Of a stretch of DNA of 64,000 nucleotides, positions 34,173 through 42,033 are shown piece after piece (the stretch's first letter is position 1; each line of letters begins with the position of its first letter). Below the pieces are notes generated by a model, which saw nothing but the letters and a program-made list of their open reading frames with translations, did no database searches and had not been told where the DNA came from. Source of the stretch: an uncultured Collinsella sp. (GTDB taxonomy: Bacteria; Actinomycetota; Coriobacteriia; Coriobacteriales; Coriobacteriaceae); contig CAJLTA010000008.1 of the NCBI GenBank assembly GCA_905209455.1, positions 1-64,000 of the forward strand, read 5' to 3'. The position numbers were made by a program, and so were the translations under genes.

Positions 34173-36053
34173 TTAGCAGCCCTCCTTTGCGCAAATGGAT
34201 GCCGGGGCAGTCGGGGCGGACGCGGGGCTTAGGGTGGACGCGGGCGCCGGAGTGGGCGCGGGCGCTGTGCTCCCCCGCTGGCCCTCAAGCTCCTCGCGGC
34301 GCAGCTGCGACTGGCAAATCTCGCGATAGAGCCGACAGGTCGCATAGAGCTCGTCATGTGTGCCCAGGCCGGCAACCGAGCCGTGGTCGAGCACGCAGAT
34401 CACGTCGGCATCGCGCACGGTCGAAACGCGCTGGCTCACAATCACCGTGGTCAGCGGCAGCCCGCCCTTGGCGGCACCGCGCATGCTGCGCTCGCGAATG
34501 GCATGGCGAAGCGCCGCGTCGGTCTTAAAGTCGAGCGCCGACGCGGAGTCATCCATGATCAATATCTGAGGCGAACCAACCAAGGCACGCGCGATAGTCA
34601 GGCGCTGACGCTGGCCACCGCTAAAGTTCTTGCCGCCCGCCTCGACCGGGGCGTCTAAGCCCTGCGGCTTGTTGCGCACGAACTCGCTGGCCTGCGCCAT
34701 GTCGAGTGCCACCCAGAGCTCCTCGTCGGTCGCAGCTTCATCGCGCCAGGTCAGGTTGCTGCGGATGGAGCCGCTCACCAGCGATGCGCGCTGCGGAACG
34801 GTCGCGACCACACGGCGCAGCTGGTCGAGCGGCCAGGTGCGCACGTCGACGCCCATCACGCTCACGCTGCCGGTGCTCGCATCGTACAGGCGCGGGATGA
34901 GCGAGACGAGCGTGGACTTGCCGCTACCCGTACCGCCGATAATGCCGAGCGTCTTGCCCAGCGGGAGTTCCAGCGTCACATCGTTGACAGCATTGGCCGC
35001 GCCAGCGCCAAACGAGAAGCTCGCATGGCTCAAGCTCAGCGCGGGAACTGAAGCGACATTGCCCGGCTTGGGCAGCGCGACCGGCTGGTTGCCCTCGTCA
35101 GCGATGCCCGGCACGCAATTGAGCACCTCGTTGATACGCGACGCGCTGGCGCTCGCCTTGGTAAAGACCACGACCAGGTTGGCGACGTACACGATGGAGG
35201 TCAGGGTCTGCGTCATGTAGTTCACAAACGCCATGACCTGGCCCTGCGTAAGCTCGCCCACGCTGACCTGGATGCCGCCCACCCACAGGATGGCGCACAC
35301 GCCCAGGTTCATCACCAAAAACGTGACGGGGTTGAGAATCGACGAGAGCTTGCCCACCGCGATGGCAGTATTGGCCTGGTCGTCGGCGGCCTGCGCAAAG
35401 CGCTCGCGCTCGTGATCTTCGCGCACGAAGGCGCGAACCACGCGGGCGCCCGAAAGGCCCTCGCGGCAGATAAGCGCGATGCGGTCGAGCTTTGCCTGCA
35501 GCTGCTTGTAGTACGGAATGCAGCGCGCCATGACAACCCAGAACACCAGGCCAATGGCGGGCGTGCAGATCAAAAAGATGATGCCGAGCTTAAGGTCGAT
35601 GGCAAGGGCCGCGCACATGGAGCCCACCGCTAGAAAGGGCCAGCGGATGAGCATGCGCACGCCCAGCGCCACAGCGAGCTGGACCTGGTTAACGTCGTTG
35701 GTAATGCGCGTGATGAGCGACGGCGTGCCAAAGCGGTCGAGCTCGGCATAGCTCAGCTTGTTGATGTGCTGGTAGAGTGCGCCGCGAATGTCAGTACCCA
35801 TGCCCTGCGAGGTGAGCGCCGCCATCTTCTGGCAAACAAGCGTAAACGAGATGCCGATTACAGCCATGGCGGCGAGCACCATGCCGTAGCGGACGACGGC
35901 ACTCACGTCGTGCGCACCGATACCTTTATCGATCATCTGGGCAATCACCAGCGGCGTCAGCAGGTCAAAGATCACTTCAATCAACTTGCACGCAGGGCCA
36001 ATCACCATATACCGGCGAAACTTACCACCAAAACGCCTGAGCAGCTCAATCAT
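34173..36053 (-). CDS. Heterodimeric ABC exporter 2, degenerate-site subunit
   Basis: This 626-residue permease-ATPase has Walker A GGTGSGKST (about 370), canonical signature FSGGQ, but Walker B ILIMDDSASALD (Asp for catalytic Glu) and switch VSQRV (Gln for His). It ends in a 35-residue Pro/Ala/Ser/Thr tail (APAPTPAPASTLSPASAP) not seen in the other subunits, which may be a flexible cytoplasmic extension. GGGAG lies about 10 nt before the ATG. The promoter must lie in 36054-36250, where I see no clear box. Confidence 0.91.
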   Translation of the reverse strand: MIELLRRFGGKFRRYMVIGPACKLIEVIFDLLTPLVIAQMIDKGIGAHDVSAVVRYGMVLAAMAVIGISFTLVCQKMAALTSQGMGTDIRGALYQHINKLSYAELDRFGTPSLITRITNDVNQVQLAVALGVRMLIRWPFLAVGSMCAALAIDLKLGIIFLICTPAIGLVFWVVMARCIPYYKQLQAKLDRIALICREGLSGARVVRAFVREDHERERFAQAADDQANTAIAVGKLSSILNPVTFLVMNLGVCAILWVGGIQVSVGELTQGQVMAFVNYMTQTLTSIVYVANLVVVFTKASASASRINEVLNCVPGIADEGNQPVALPKPGNVASVPALSLSHASFSFGAGAANAVNDVTLELPLGKTLGIIGGTGSGKSTLVSLIPRLYDASTGSVSVMGVDVRTWPLDQLRRVVATVPQRASLVSGSIRSNLTWRDEAATDEELWVALDMAQASEFVRNKPQGLDAPVEAGGKNFSGGQRQRLTIARALVGSPQILIMDDSASALDFKTDAALRHAIRERSMRGAAKGGLPLTTVIVSQRVSTVRDADVICVLDHGSVAGLGTHDELYATCRLYREICQSQLRREELEGQRGSTAPAPTPAPASTLSPASAPTAPASICAKEGC

Positions 36054-36250
36054 AAAAAGGCGCTCCCTATCATCATCTCAATTCAATCTGATTCATGATA
36101 GTACGGAGAACCCTGGAGATGCGTAAGCAACTCGTTACAGATGTAAGGGCAACGGTCACTAGCGCCCAAGGCACGTAGCAGCCGATGTTTTGGCAACGCC
36201 AGCGAGCGGCATAACGCCGGGGATTCAATTATCAGATAAATGTGACCCTT

Positions 36251-36390
36251 CAGGCGGTTTTGGTCGGCTACCCGCGGGTGCCGGCAGGGCGCTTGGTAGT
36301 CGAGCGATCCCGCAGGCGAAGCCGAGGACCAGCGAGACACCAAGCGCCCTGCCGGCACTCGCGGGTAGCCGCGGCACCAAAAAACGCCTG
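36251..36390. repeat. Long hairpin at the SRP RNA 3' end, apex GGCGAAGCC
   Basis: The 32-nt arms 36266-36297 and 36339-36370 have one mismatch. Outer pairing continues with CAGGCG-TTTTGGT (36251-36264) against ACCAAAAAACGCCTG (36376-36390). The loop contains GGCGAAGCC. It belongs with the hairpins at 4422, 18198 and 40552. Confidence 0.75.
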
Positions 36391-36502
36391 CGCACTCGAT
36401 GGATTCGGATGCCCGACAGAGGCTCCTTATGGCTGCTTCCTTCCGGACCTGACCAGATTCGGAACATGTCGTCATCCGAACCCATCGAACGCGCTAGGCG
36501 CT
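36380..36502 (-). ncRNA. ffs: Signal recognition particle RNA (4.5S type) with its terminator
   Basis: The minus strand carries GGTCAGGTCCGGAAGGAAGC, the universal SRP RNA apical loop bound by Ffh, inside a long helix closed by CGATGGATTCGGATG (36397-36411) and CATCCGAACCCATCG (36473-36487). The RNA is about 100 nt, the small bacterial form without an Alu domain. The 3' end runs into GGCGTTTTTT (plus-strand A's near 36380), a simple terminator. The 5' end is estimated from the promoter. Confidence 0.93.
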
Positions 36503-36508
36503 CGATAT

Positions 36509-36537
36509 ATCTTACCCGCTCCCGCCCGATGGGGCAA
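36509..36537 (-). promoter_or_regulatory. Promoter of the SRP RNA gene
   Basis: On the minus strand TTGCCC (36532-36537) and TAAGAT (36509-36514) are separated by exactly 17 bp. Transcription would start about 7 nt downstream, near 36502, which fits the RNA 5' end. Confidence 0.6.
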
Positions 36538-36628
36538 GGTAGCTAATTTGGGACGGGGCTTTTTGACTACTTGGGCAATCAGATCGACAGGTAGTCAAAT
36601 AAGCCCCGTCCCAAAAAGACTGGTCTGC
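36537..36628. repeat. REP-like palindrome, GGGACGGGGC family, copy upstream of ffs
   Basis: GGGACGGGGCTTTTTGACTAC pairs with the GTAGTCAAATAAGCCCCGTCCC side. It ends in CAAAAAGACTGGTC, exactly as the copy at 4631-4753 does. It starts immediately upstream of the ffs -35 box. Confidence 0.8.
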
Positions 36629-36631
36629 TGC

Positions 36632-36795
36632 CGTGCCACAAAAGGGGCCTATCTACTACGTTTAGGCCGCAGGGGTCAACCATAGCCGGCTTTTTCGAAA
36701 ATCGGCAAGCTTTCTACCTGCGGTTTTAATTTCACAAAATCCGGGATGGTCAAGGGCGCTCGGCTAAACGTAGTAGATGGCCGCATTTCATGGCG
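36632..36795. repeat. Palindromic element of about 160 bp, copy 2
   Basis: CTATCTACTACGTTTA near 36651 and TAAACGTAGTAGATGG near 36765 bound an interior containing CTACCTGCGGTTTTAATTT. The whole aligns with the reverse complement of 15529-15690. The rest of 36054-36929 is filled by other repeats and ffs. Confidence 0.75.
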
Positions 36796-36846
36796 GACGG
36801 TCCGACCCAAGGCCCAAGGCGACCAGCCTCGGATAGCCATTCTCGA

Positions 36847-36913
36847 AGTTGCGGTGGAATAGTTCCTGTTTTTGCCGCCTGAGCCGCCAAACAGGAACTA
36901 TTCCACCGCAACT
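36847..36913. repeat. Palindrome, GTTGCGGTGGAATA family, copy 2, 25-bp perfect arms
   Basis: The arms 36847-36871 and 36889-36913 are exact reverse complements (AGTTGCGGTGGAATAGTTCC and so on). It ends 17 nt before the stop of the TadA-glycerate kinase gene. Confidence 0.85.
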
Positions 36914-36929
36914 TATAGGGAGTTGGGTT

Positions 36930-38711
36930 TTAGAGGCGGGCGAGGTCGTAGGCTTGGGCGGCTGCTTCACCGGCGCAGATGAGGTTGGTTGTGGCTTCCT
37001 GGGGGTCGAGCGCTTGGTCAAGAGGCATGGGCCTGCGGCAGACCGGCAGGACCAAGTCGATGCCCTGACCATACACCGCATCCAAATTATCCGCACGACC
37101 GCCCACGACGGCGACTACCGGCTTGCCATAGCGATTGGCACGGCGGGCCACGCCCACCGGCGCCTTGCCGGCAGCGGATTGCTCGTCCATGTTGCCCTCG
37201 CCTGTAATGACCAGGTCGACATCGCGCACGCGCTCGTCAAACCCAATCAGATCGAGCACCGTCTCCACGCCCGAACGCAACTCAGCACCGAGCGCCAGCA
37301 GCGCGGCGCCCAAGCCACCTGCCGCGCCCGCGCCAGGCACGCCGAGCACCGAGCCAAATGTCCGCACGCCCTCGGGCACGCGCAACAACCCCTGAGCCCG
37401 CACCCCGGTAATCGCCGCATCGAGCAGGCGGCCGTAGCCGACCATCCAACTGTCGTACCTGCCCAGCGCTTCGACATCGTCTGTCGGCAGGCCCTTTTGC
37501 CCGCCAAACACTGCAAGTGCCCCACGACCCCCCACGAGCGGGTTCTCGACATCAGAGAGCACGACGATACGCGCGCTATTCAGCGCCCGAAGCGCCGGTG
37601 CCAAATCGATACTCGCCACCTGCTCAAGCCCCGCGAGACCAGGGGCGACATCGCAGCCCTGATCATCGACCACACGCGCGCCCAGCGCCTGCAGCATGCC
37701 GGCGCCACCGTCGTTGGTGGCACTGCCGCCCAGACCAATATAGATAGTCTTTGCCCCAGCACGAACCGCTCGAAGCATGAGCTCGCCCACGCCATAGGTC
37801 GTAGCGGCCAACGCCGCCGGCTCTGTGCAAGGCGAATACCCAATACCCGCCGCCTCGGCCATCTCGATTACAGCCGACTCGTACTCGCCGTCCACCAGCA
37901 TCCGGGCAGACACACAGTCGCCCAGAGGGCCTGCGACTTCACATGCCACGACCTCACCGCCGCACGCGGCAACGGCATCGAGCGTTCCCTCGCCGCCATC
38001 CGCCAGCGGCAGCGCGCTTACCTGGGCATCGGGCCACACGCGGCGCACACCTTCGGCAACGGCCTCCTCCGCCTGCGCGCTCGAAACGCTGCCCTTAAAG
38101 GAGTCGATCGCCAGCTGCACACGGCGGGGCCGGCGGCACGCGGCACCAAAATCGACCGCCCCAACGGCAGTATCTTCGACACCCGCAAGCGCCTCGGCGT
38201 GGGCGGTATGCGCCTCAAGATCGGCCCCACAACCGCAGCCAGCACCATCGGTGCCACGCAGCCCACTAAAATAACCGCTCAGCACCGCGCGGCACTCGTC
38301 TGCCAGCACGCCGGCGGTCACATTAAACCGATGATTCAGGCGCGAATCGGCATTGAGGTCGTATAGCGACCCCAGAGCGCCCGCTTTAGCATCAGCCGCG
38401 CCGTACACGCAGCGCCCCACGCGCGCGTTAACCATAAGCCCCGCGCACATGCAGCAGGGCTCGAGCGTCACGTAGACCGTACAATCGGAAAGACGCCAGC
38501 GTCCAAGCGACTGAGCGGCGGCGCACAGGGCCGAAAACTCGGCATGCGCCGAAGGATCCTGGTCGAGCTCGCGGCGATTATGCGCCCGCGCGACAATCTC
38601 GCCGTCGCGCACCACTACGGCTCCGATGGGCACCTCGCCCACCGCAGCGGCGGCGCGCGCCTCGGCCAGCGCCTCACGCATGAACTTCTCATCGATTTCG
38701 GTGATCGTCAT
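36930..38711 (-). CDS. tadA: Fusion of tRNA adenosine deaminase TadA and type I glycerate kinase
   Basis: One continuous 593-residue frame. Residues 1-150 are TadA: HAE (56-58) and PCCMC (85-89) bind zinc, and Glu58 is the proton shuttle. The enzyme makes inosine-34 in tRNA-Arg(ACG). A Cys/Gly/Ala-rich linker (150-195) leads to a complete GlxK/GarK-type kinase (about 197-593: LAIDSFKGSVSS, LPLADGGEGTLDA, IGLGGSATNDGGAGM, GAGAAGGLGAALLA, TGEGNMDEQS), which phosphorylates glycerate. The start at 38711 has GGGAAGG upstream. No frameshift or internal stop is seen, so the fusion appears real. Both halves keep their catalytic residues. Confidence 0.88.
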   Translation of the reverse strand: MTITEIDEKFMREALAEARAAAAVGEVPIGAVVVRDGEIVARAHNRRELDQDPSAHAEFSALCAAAQSLGRWRLSDCTVYVTLEPCCMCAGLMVNARVGRCVYGAADAKAGALGSLYDLNADSRLNHRFNVTAGVLADECRAVLSGYFSGLRGTDGAGCGCGADLEAHTAHAEALAGVEDTAVGAVDFGAACRRPRRVQLAIDSFKGSVSSAQAEEAVAEGVRRVWPDAQVSALPLADGGEGTLDAVAACGGEVVACEVAGPLGDCVSARMLVDGEYESAVIEMAEAAGIGYSPCTEPAALAATTYGVGELMLRAVRAGAKTIYIGLGGSATNDGGAGMLQALGARVVDDQGCDVAPGLAGLEQVASIDLAPALRALNSARIVVLSDVENPLVGGRGALAVFGGQKGLPTDDVEALGRYDSWMVGYGRLLDAAITGVRAQGLLRVPEGVRTFGSVLGVPGAGAAGGLGAALLALGAELRSGVETVLDLIGFDERVRDVDLVITGEGNMDEQSAAGKAPVGVARRANRYGKPVVAVVGGRADNLDAVYGQGIDLVLPVCRRPMPLDQALDPQEATTNLICAGEAAAQAYDLARL

Positions 38712-38762
38712 CGTTCGCCTTCCCTGTTGCAAATCCAAAACGATGCTATCATTACGACTCAC

Positions 38763-38852
38763 GGAGAGATGGCAGAGCGGTTGAATGCGGCGGTCTTGAA
38801 AACCGTTGAGCGCGAGAGCGTTCCGGGGGTTCGAATCCCCCTCTCTCCGCCA
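38763..38852 (+). tRNA. tRNA-Ser (anticodon TGA)
   Basis: The acceptor GGAGAGA (38763-38769) pairs with TCTCTCC (38842-38848). The anticodon loop is CTTGAAA, giving UGA. There is a long serine-type variable arm, a GGTTCGAATCC T-loop and an encoded CCA (38850-38852). It starts about 50 nt from the divergent tadA fusion. Confidence 0.96.
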
Positions 38853-38855
38853 CTC

Positions 38856-39452
38856 CTAGTGATGCACCGGTGTCATGGTCCGCTCAAACAGTGCATCGAC
38901 CACATCGGCTATCTCAGGTCGACGCTCAAGATCGTGGCCCGATTCCCACCATATCGTGAAAAGTCGAATAATACCGCCGGCGACAAACTCAGACGTCGTC
39001 TCGAGTGACACGGGGGCCAGGGCATCCTCGGCAAGCACGTTCATCACACGCTCGCGGATGGAGCGGGCAATGCGGTCGCAAATAACGTTGGTCAACATGC
39101 CCGACATGCTGCTTGCCAAAATGTTATCCATGAGCCGCTCGTGCGCCAGAATCAAATCCATGGCATCGTCCAAAATCGCGTGCCGAAGCGCGCGCACGTC
39201 CTCGGCAGATACCGCGCCGGCCTCATCGGGCTGTTTTTGCGGCAAGCCCGACATGAGCTCATCGATATAAAAGGCAAAGTAATCGTTCTTGTCGCGAAAG
39301 TGCTTGTAGAACGTCGTGCGGCGAATCATGGCGCGGTCGCACAGCATGGCGACCGTCAGGTCCTCAAACCGATGCTCCTCGAGAAGCTCGGTAAAGGCAT
39401 CGAACAGGGCGCGGTAGGTTTTCTTGATGCGAAGGTCCACTGGTATCGCCAT
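38856..39452 (-). CDS. TetR-family transcriptional regulator
   Basis: This protein of about 198 residues has an N-terminal helix-turn-helix (RIKKTYRALFDAFTELLEEHRFEDLTV...RTTFYKHFRDKNDYF, about 8-55), followed by a helical ligand domain of the TetR_C_7 kind. The start at 39452 (MAIPVDLRIKKT) is a compromise: GAGG abuts the ATG, and a GTG four codons later has better spacing. No structural gene adjoins it on its strand; divergent lemA is the nearest possible target. The inducer is unknown. Confidence 0.83.
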   Translation of the reverse strand: MAIPVDLRIKKTYRALFDAFTELLEEHRFEDLTVAMLCDRAMIRRTTFYKHFRDKNDYFAFYIDELMSGLPQKQPDEAGAVSAEDVRALRHAILDDAMDLILAHERLMDNILASSMSGMLTNVICDRIARSIRERVMNVLAEDALAPVSLETTSEFVAGGIIRLFTIWWESGHDLERRPEIADVVDALFERTMTPVHH

Positions 39453-39651
39453 CCTCAGGACAAAGACAACACTCGTCAATCTGTCGCATATCTTACACCT
39501 GTACCTCGCGCGCTTTGCCCCGGTGCCAACCCCGCCGAAAACACAACGCTTACCGGAAAGTTCGGCACGGTAAAACGTTGCGGGTATACTAGTAGCGTTA
39601 TACCAACGGCAGCTGGCGCATGCCGCCGCGGCCATTCGAAACGGAGACATC

Positions 39652-40203
39652 ATGCTTCCCGTCATCATCGGCATCGTTGTTGTCATTGTGATTGCCTGCG
39701 CCATCGCCGGCATCTACAACAACATGGTCACCAAGCGTAACCGCATCGATAACGCCTGGCAGAACATCGATACGCAGCTGCAGCGCCGCAACGACCTGAT
39801 CCCCAACCTGGTCGAAACCGTCAAAGGCTATGCCAAGCACGAGCAGGAGACGCTCTCCGCCGTGATCAGCGCGCGTAACACCGCCGTCAAGGCCACCACG
39901 CCCGAGGCCAAGATGGAAGCCGACAACGTGCTGACCGGCGCACTGCGCCAGCTCTTCGCTGTGGCCGAGGCCTATCCCGATCTTAAGGCAAACACCAACT
40001 TTACGCAGCTGCAGGCATCGCTCGAGGACACCGAGAACAAGATTAGCTATGCACGCCAGAGCTACAACGACTGCGTGCTCAGCTACAACAACGCCATTCA
40101 GACGTTCCCGGCTGTCATCTTTGCTGGCATCTTCCAGTTTAAGGAGCGCCAGGGCTTCGAGGCCGCCGAAGCAGCCCGTCAGGCCCCGACCGTCAAGTTC
40201 TAG
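39652..40203 (+). CDS. lemA: LemA-family membrane protein
   Basis: This 183-residue protein has an N-terminal membrane helix (about 3-23, VIIGIVVVIVIACAIAGI) followed by the LemA helical bundle: NMVTKRNRIDNAWQNIDTQLQRRNDLIPNLVETVKGYAKHE, then KISYARQSYNDCVLSYNNAIQTFPAVI. Length is typical. GGAG lies 7 nt upstream of the ATG. LemA proteins are widespread, with an extracytoplasmic C-terminal domain and an unsettled role. The usual partner membrane protein (TPM or YgcG type) is not adjacent here. Confidence 0.92.
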   Translation: MLPVIIGIVVVIVIACAIAGIYNNMVTKRNRIDNAWQNIDTQLQRRNDLIPNLVETVKGYAKHEQETLSAVISARNTAVKATTPEAKMEADNVLTGALRQLFAVAEAYPDLKANTNFTQLQASLEDTENKISYARQSYNDCVLSYNNAIQTFPAVIFAGIFQFKERQGFEAAEAARQAPTVKF

Positions 40204-40239
40204 TAGTTTGGCAGCGCATCCTTAATCGGCCAAATGCAT

Positions 40240-40285
40240 AAACCGCCCCGTCGAATGCATACTTCGACGGGGCGGTTTCCTTTTT
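40240..40285 (+). terminator. lemA terminator
   Basis: AAACCGCCCCGTCGA (40240-40254) pairs perfectly with TCGACGGGGCGGTTT (40264-40278), followed by CCTTTTT. Confidence 0.88.
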
Positions 40286-40291
40286 CGCGAA

Positions 40292-40526
40292 GGTCCCCCC
40301 TCTAAGCGCCGTGCATTTTTAGGAGTATTCAACATAACCAAGAGCTTCGGGCGCCACGATAAATGCCAAAGACCGCGAATATCCCTGCAAATCAACCGCT
40401 GTCAGCCCATAACCCCGCCCATCATCCGTAGAAAACATCGAGAAATCCCGATTTTTTGCCCGAGGTCGGTATGCAGGGGCCTTCGATTGCAGAATAATCG
40501 CAAAAATGCACGTCGCCACCACCCCC
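40292..40526. repeat. MITE-like element with ~45-bp terminal inverted repeats, copy 2
   Basis: The left end (40292-40337: GGTCCCCCCTCT, CGTGCATTTTT, GAGTATTCAACA) is matched by an inverted right end (40484-40526, minus strand GACGTGCATTTTTGCGATTATTCTGCAA). Interior differs from the copy at 17931-18136. Like that copy it lies between convergent genes (lemA, ilvE) and next to a long GAA-capped hairpin. I see no gene in 40204-40683. Confidence 0.65.
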
Positions 40527-40551
40527 ACATGGCGCGAAGCAAAGCAAAAGC

Positions 40552-40658
40552 GCGGCCTTCCTTTCCGGCGCACTCCGCGGGACGAAAGAACCTCCGCCGC
40601 ACGAAGTGCGCAGCGGAGGTTCTTTCATGTCCGAGGACGCGCCGGAAAGGAAGGCCGC
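40552..40658. repeat. Long hairpin after ilvE, apex GCACGAAGTGC
   Basis: GCGGCCTTCCTTTCCGGCG (40552-40570) pairs with 40640-40658, and an inner stem GAAAGAACCTCCGC pairs with GCGGAGGTTCTTTC around CACGAAGTG. It lies 25 nt after the ilvE stop and may terminate it. Confidence 0.78.
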
Positions 40659-40683
40659 CCTCGGGCCGGACAGCTAAGACAGC

Positions 40684-41736
40684 TTACGCGACGGTGTAAA
40701 CCCAGTTGTGCTTGTCCTCGACAGCACCAGACTGGATACCAGTCAGGGTCTCGCGGAGCTTCTTCATCACAGGACCGATCTCGGTGTAGCCAGCCGGGAA
40801 GGTCACGGTCTCGTCAGCACCATAGACCTTGTTGTCGATCTCGCCAACCGGGGAGATGACGGCAGCGGTGCCGCACAGGCCGCACTCAACAAAGGTGCCG
40901 GCCTTGACCTCGGCCCACTCGACGGGACGCTGGTCAACGGTCATGCCCAGGTCCTGAGCGACCTGAACGAGCGAGCGACGGGTGATAGAGGGCAGGATGG
41001 AGTCGGTGTGCGACTGCGGAACGACGAGGGTGCCGTCCTCCTTCACGAACAGCACGTTGGCGCCACCGGTCTCTTCGACATAGGTGCGGGACTCGGAGTC
41101 GAGATACAGGTTCTCGGCATAGCCCTCGCGATGAGCCTCCATCGTGGGCTTGAGGGACATGGCGTAGTTCAGGCCGGCCTTGATGTTGCCGGTGCCGTGA
41201 GGTGCCGCACGGTCATACTCGGAAACGCGCAGCTTGACGGGCTTGAGGCCACCCTTAAAGTACGGACCGACCGGGGTCACGAGAATGCGGAACGTGTACT
41301 CAGGAGCGGGAGCCACGCCGATCACGTCACCGGAGCCGATCATAAACGGACGCACGTACAGGGTCGCGCCGGAACCGAAGGGCGGAACCCAGGCGGCGTT
41401 GGCAGAAACGACCTGCTTGACGGCCTCAACGAACTTGTCCTTGGGGAACGGGGGCATCTCGAGGCGCTGGGCAGAGTTATACATACGCTCAGCGTTCATG
41501 TCGGGACGGAAGCAGACGATGCTGCCGTCCTCGGCGGTGTAGGCCTTCAGGCCCTCAAAGACCTCCTGGCAGTAATGGAAGATACCGCCGCACTCGGAGA
41601 CATGCAGGGTGTGGTCGGTGGTCAGGCCGCCCTCGTCCCACTCGCCATCCTTCCAATGAGCCTCGTAGCTGCAATCGGTCTTCATGTAGCCAAAGCCGAG
41701 GCTACCCCAATCGATATCCTTCTTCTCGACAGTCAT
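40684..41736 (-). CDS. ilvE: Branched-chain amino acid aminotransferase
   Basis: This 350-residue fold-type IV PLP aminotransferase has Lys in NIKAGLNYAMSLK (about 197, Schiff base), YLDSESRTYVEETGGANVLFV and GTAAVISPVGEI toward the C-terminus, as in type II bacterial BCATs. It makes leucine, isoleucine and valine from 2-keto acids, using glutamate. AAGGAG lies 7 nt before the ATG at 41736. The frame is open 50 codons further upstream but that part is Arg-rich and unsupported. A TACAAT box at 41890-41895 (minus) would give a leader of about 145 nt; I see no T-box or leader peptide in it. Confidence 0.93.
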   Translation of the reverse strand: MTVEKKDIDWGSLGFGYMKTDCSYEAHWKDGEWDEGGLTTDHTLHVSECGGIFHYCQEVFEGLKAYTAEDGSIVCFRPDMNAERMYNSAQRLEMPPFPKDKFVEAVKQVVSANAAWVPPFGSGATLYVRPFMIGSGDVIGVAPAPEYTFRILVTPVGPYFKGGLKPVKLRVSEYDRAAPHGTGNIKAGLNYAMSLKPTMEAHREGYAENLYLDSESRTYVEETGGANVLFVKEDGTLVVPQSHTDSILPSITRRSLVQVAQDLGMTVDQRPVEWAEVKAGTFVECGLCGTAAVISPVGEIDNKVYGADETVTFPAGYTEIGPVMKKLRETLTGIQSGAVEDKHNWVYTVA

Positions 41737-41965
41737 ATGTCGCTCCTTACATACACAGTTGCATACTCGCGAACCCGCACGCAAGGACCGAGGCCGACCG
41801 CGTCGCAACGTCGCACGCCCGGAGCGTAGAGCCGGACGGGACACGCGAGCAGCATCAAAGCCGATGGCACGTCGATTCGCATGCACGAGATTGTACTCCC
41901 CGCACGCGTCTGATAAAACGCTTTTCTTTAACTAAGTAAGGTATTTTCATTTGACCGAAGCAAAC

Positions 41966-41995
41966 AGGCCCGCCACCGTAAGCGGTGACGGGCCT
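41966..41995 (-). terminator. dedA terminator
   Basis: AGGCCCGCCACCG and CGGTGACGGGCCT form a 13-bp stem with one mismatch. On the minus strand it is followed by TGTTTGC, about 40 nt after the dedA stop. The remaining 41737-41965 holds the ilvE leader and promoter. Confidence 0.75.
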
Positions 41996-42033
41996 CAACT
42001 GTACGGTCTGCGCGCTGGCTCGAGCTAGGCGTT

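Noticed and set aside
38100..38300. Assembly error or frameshift joining tadA and glycerate kinase
   Set aside because: The frame is continuous, codon use is uniform and both domains keep complete ends. It still deserves resequencing but I found no internal sign of error.
38856..39713. A longer TetR protein starting at 39713
   Set aside because: The extra 87 residues are Met/Thr-rich, overlap the lemA start on the other strand and carry no homology. The helix-turn-helix begins just after 39452.
41737..42033. T-box, leader peptide or amino-acid riboswitch before ilvE
   Set aside because: No T-box core sequence, no run of Leu/Ile/Val codons and no antiterminator pair could be seen in the roughly 145-nt leader.
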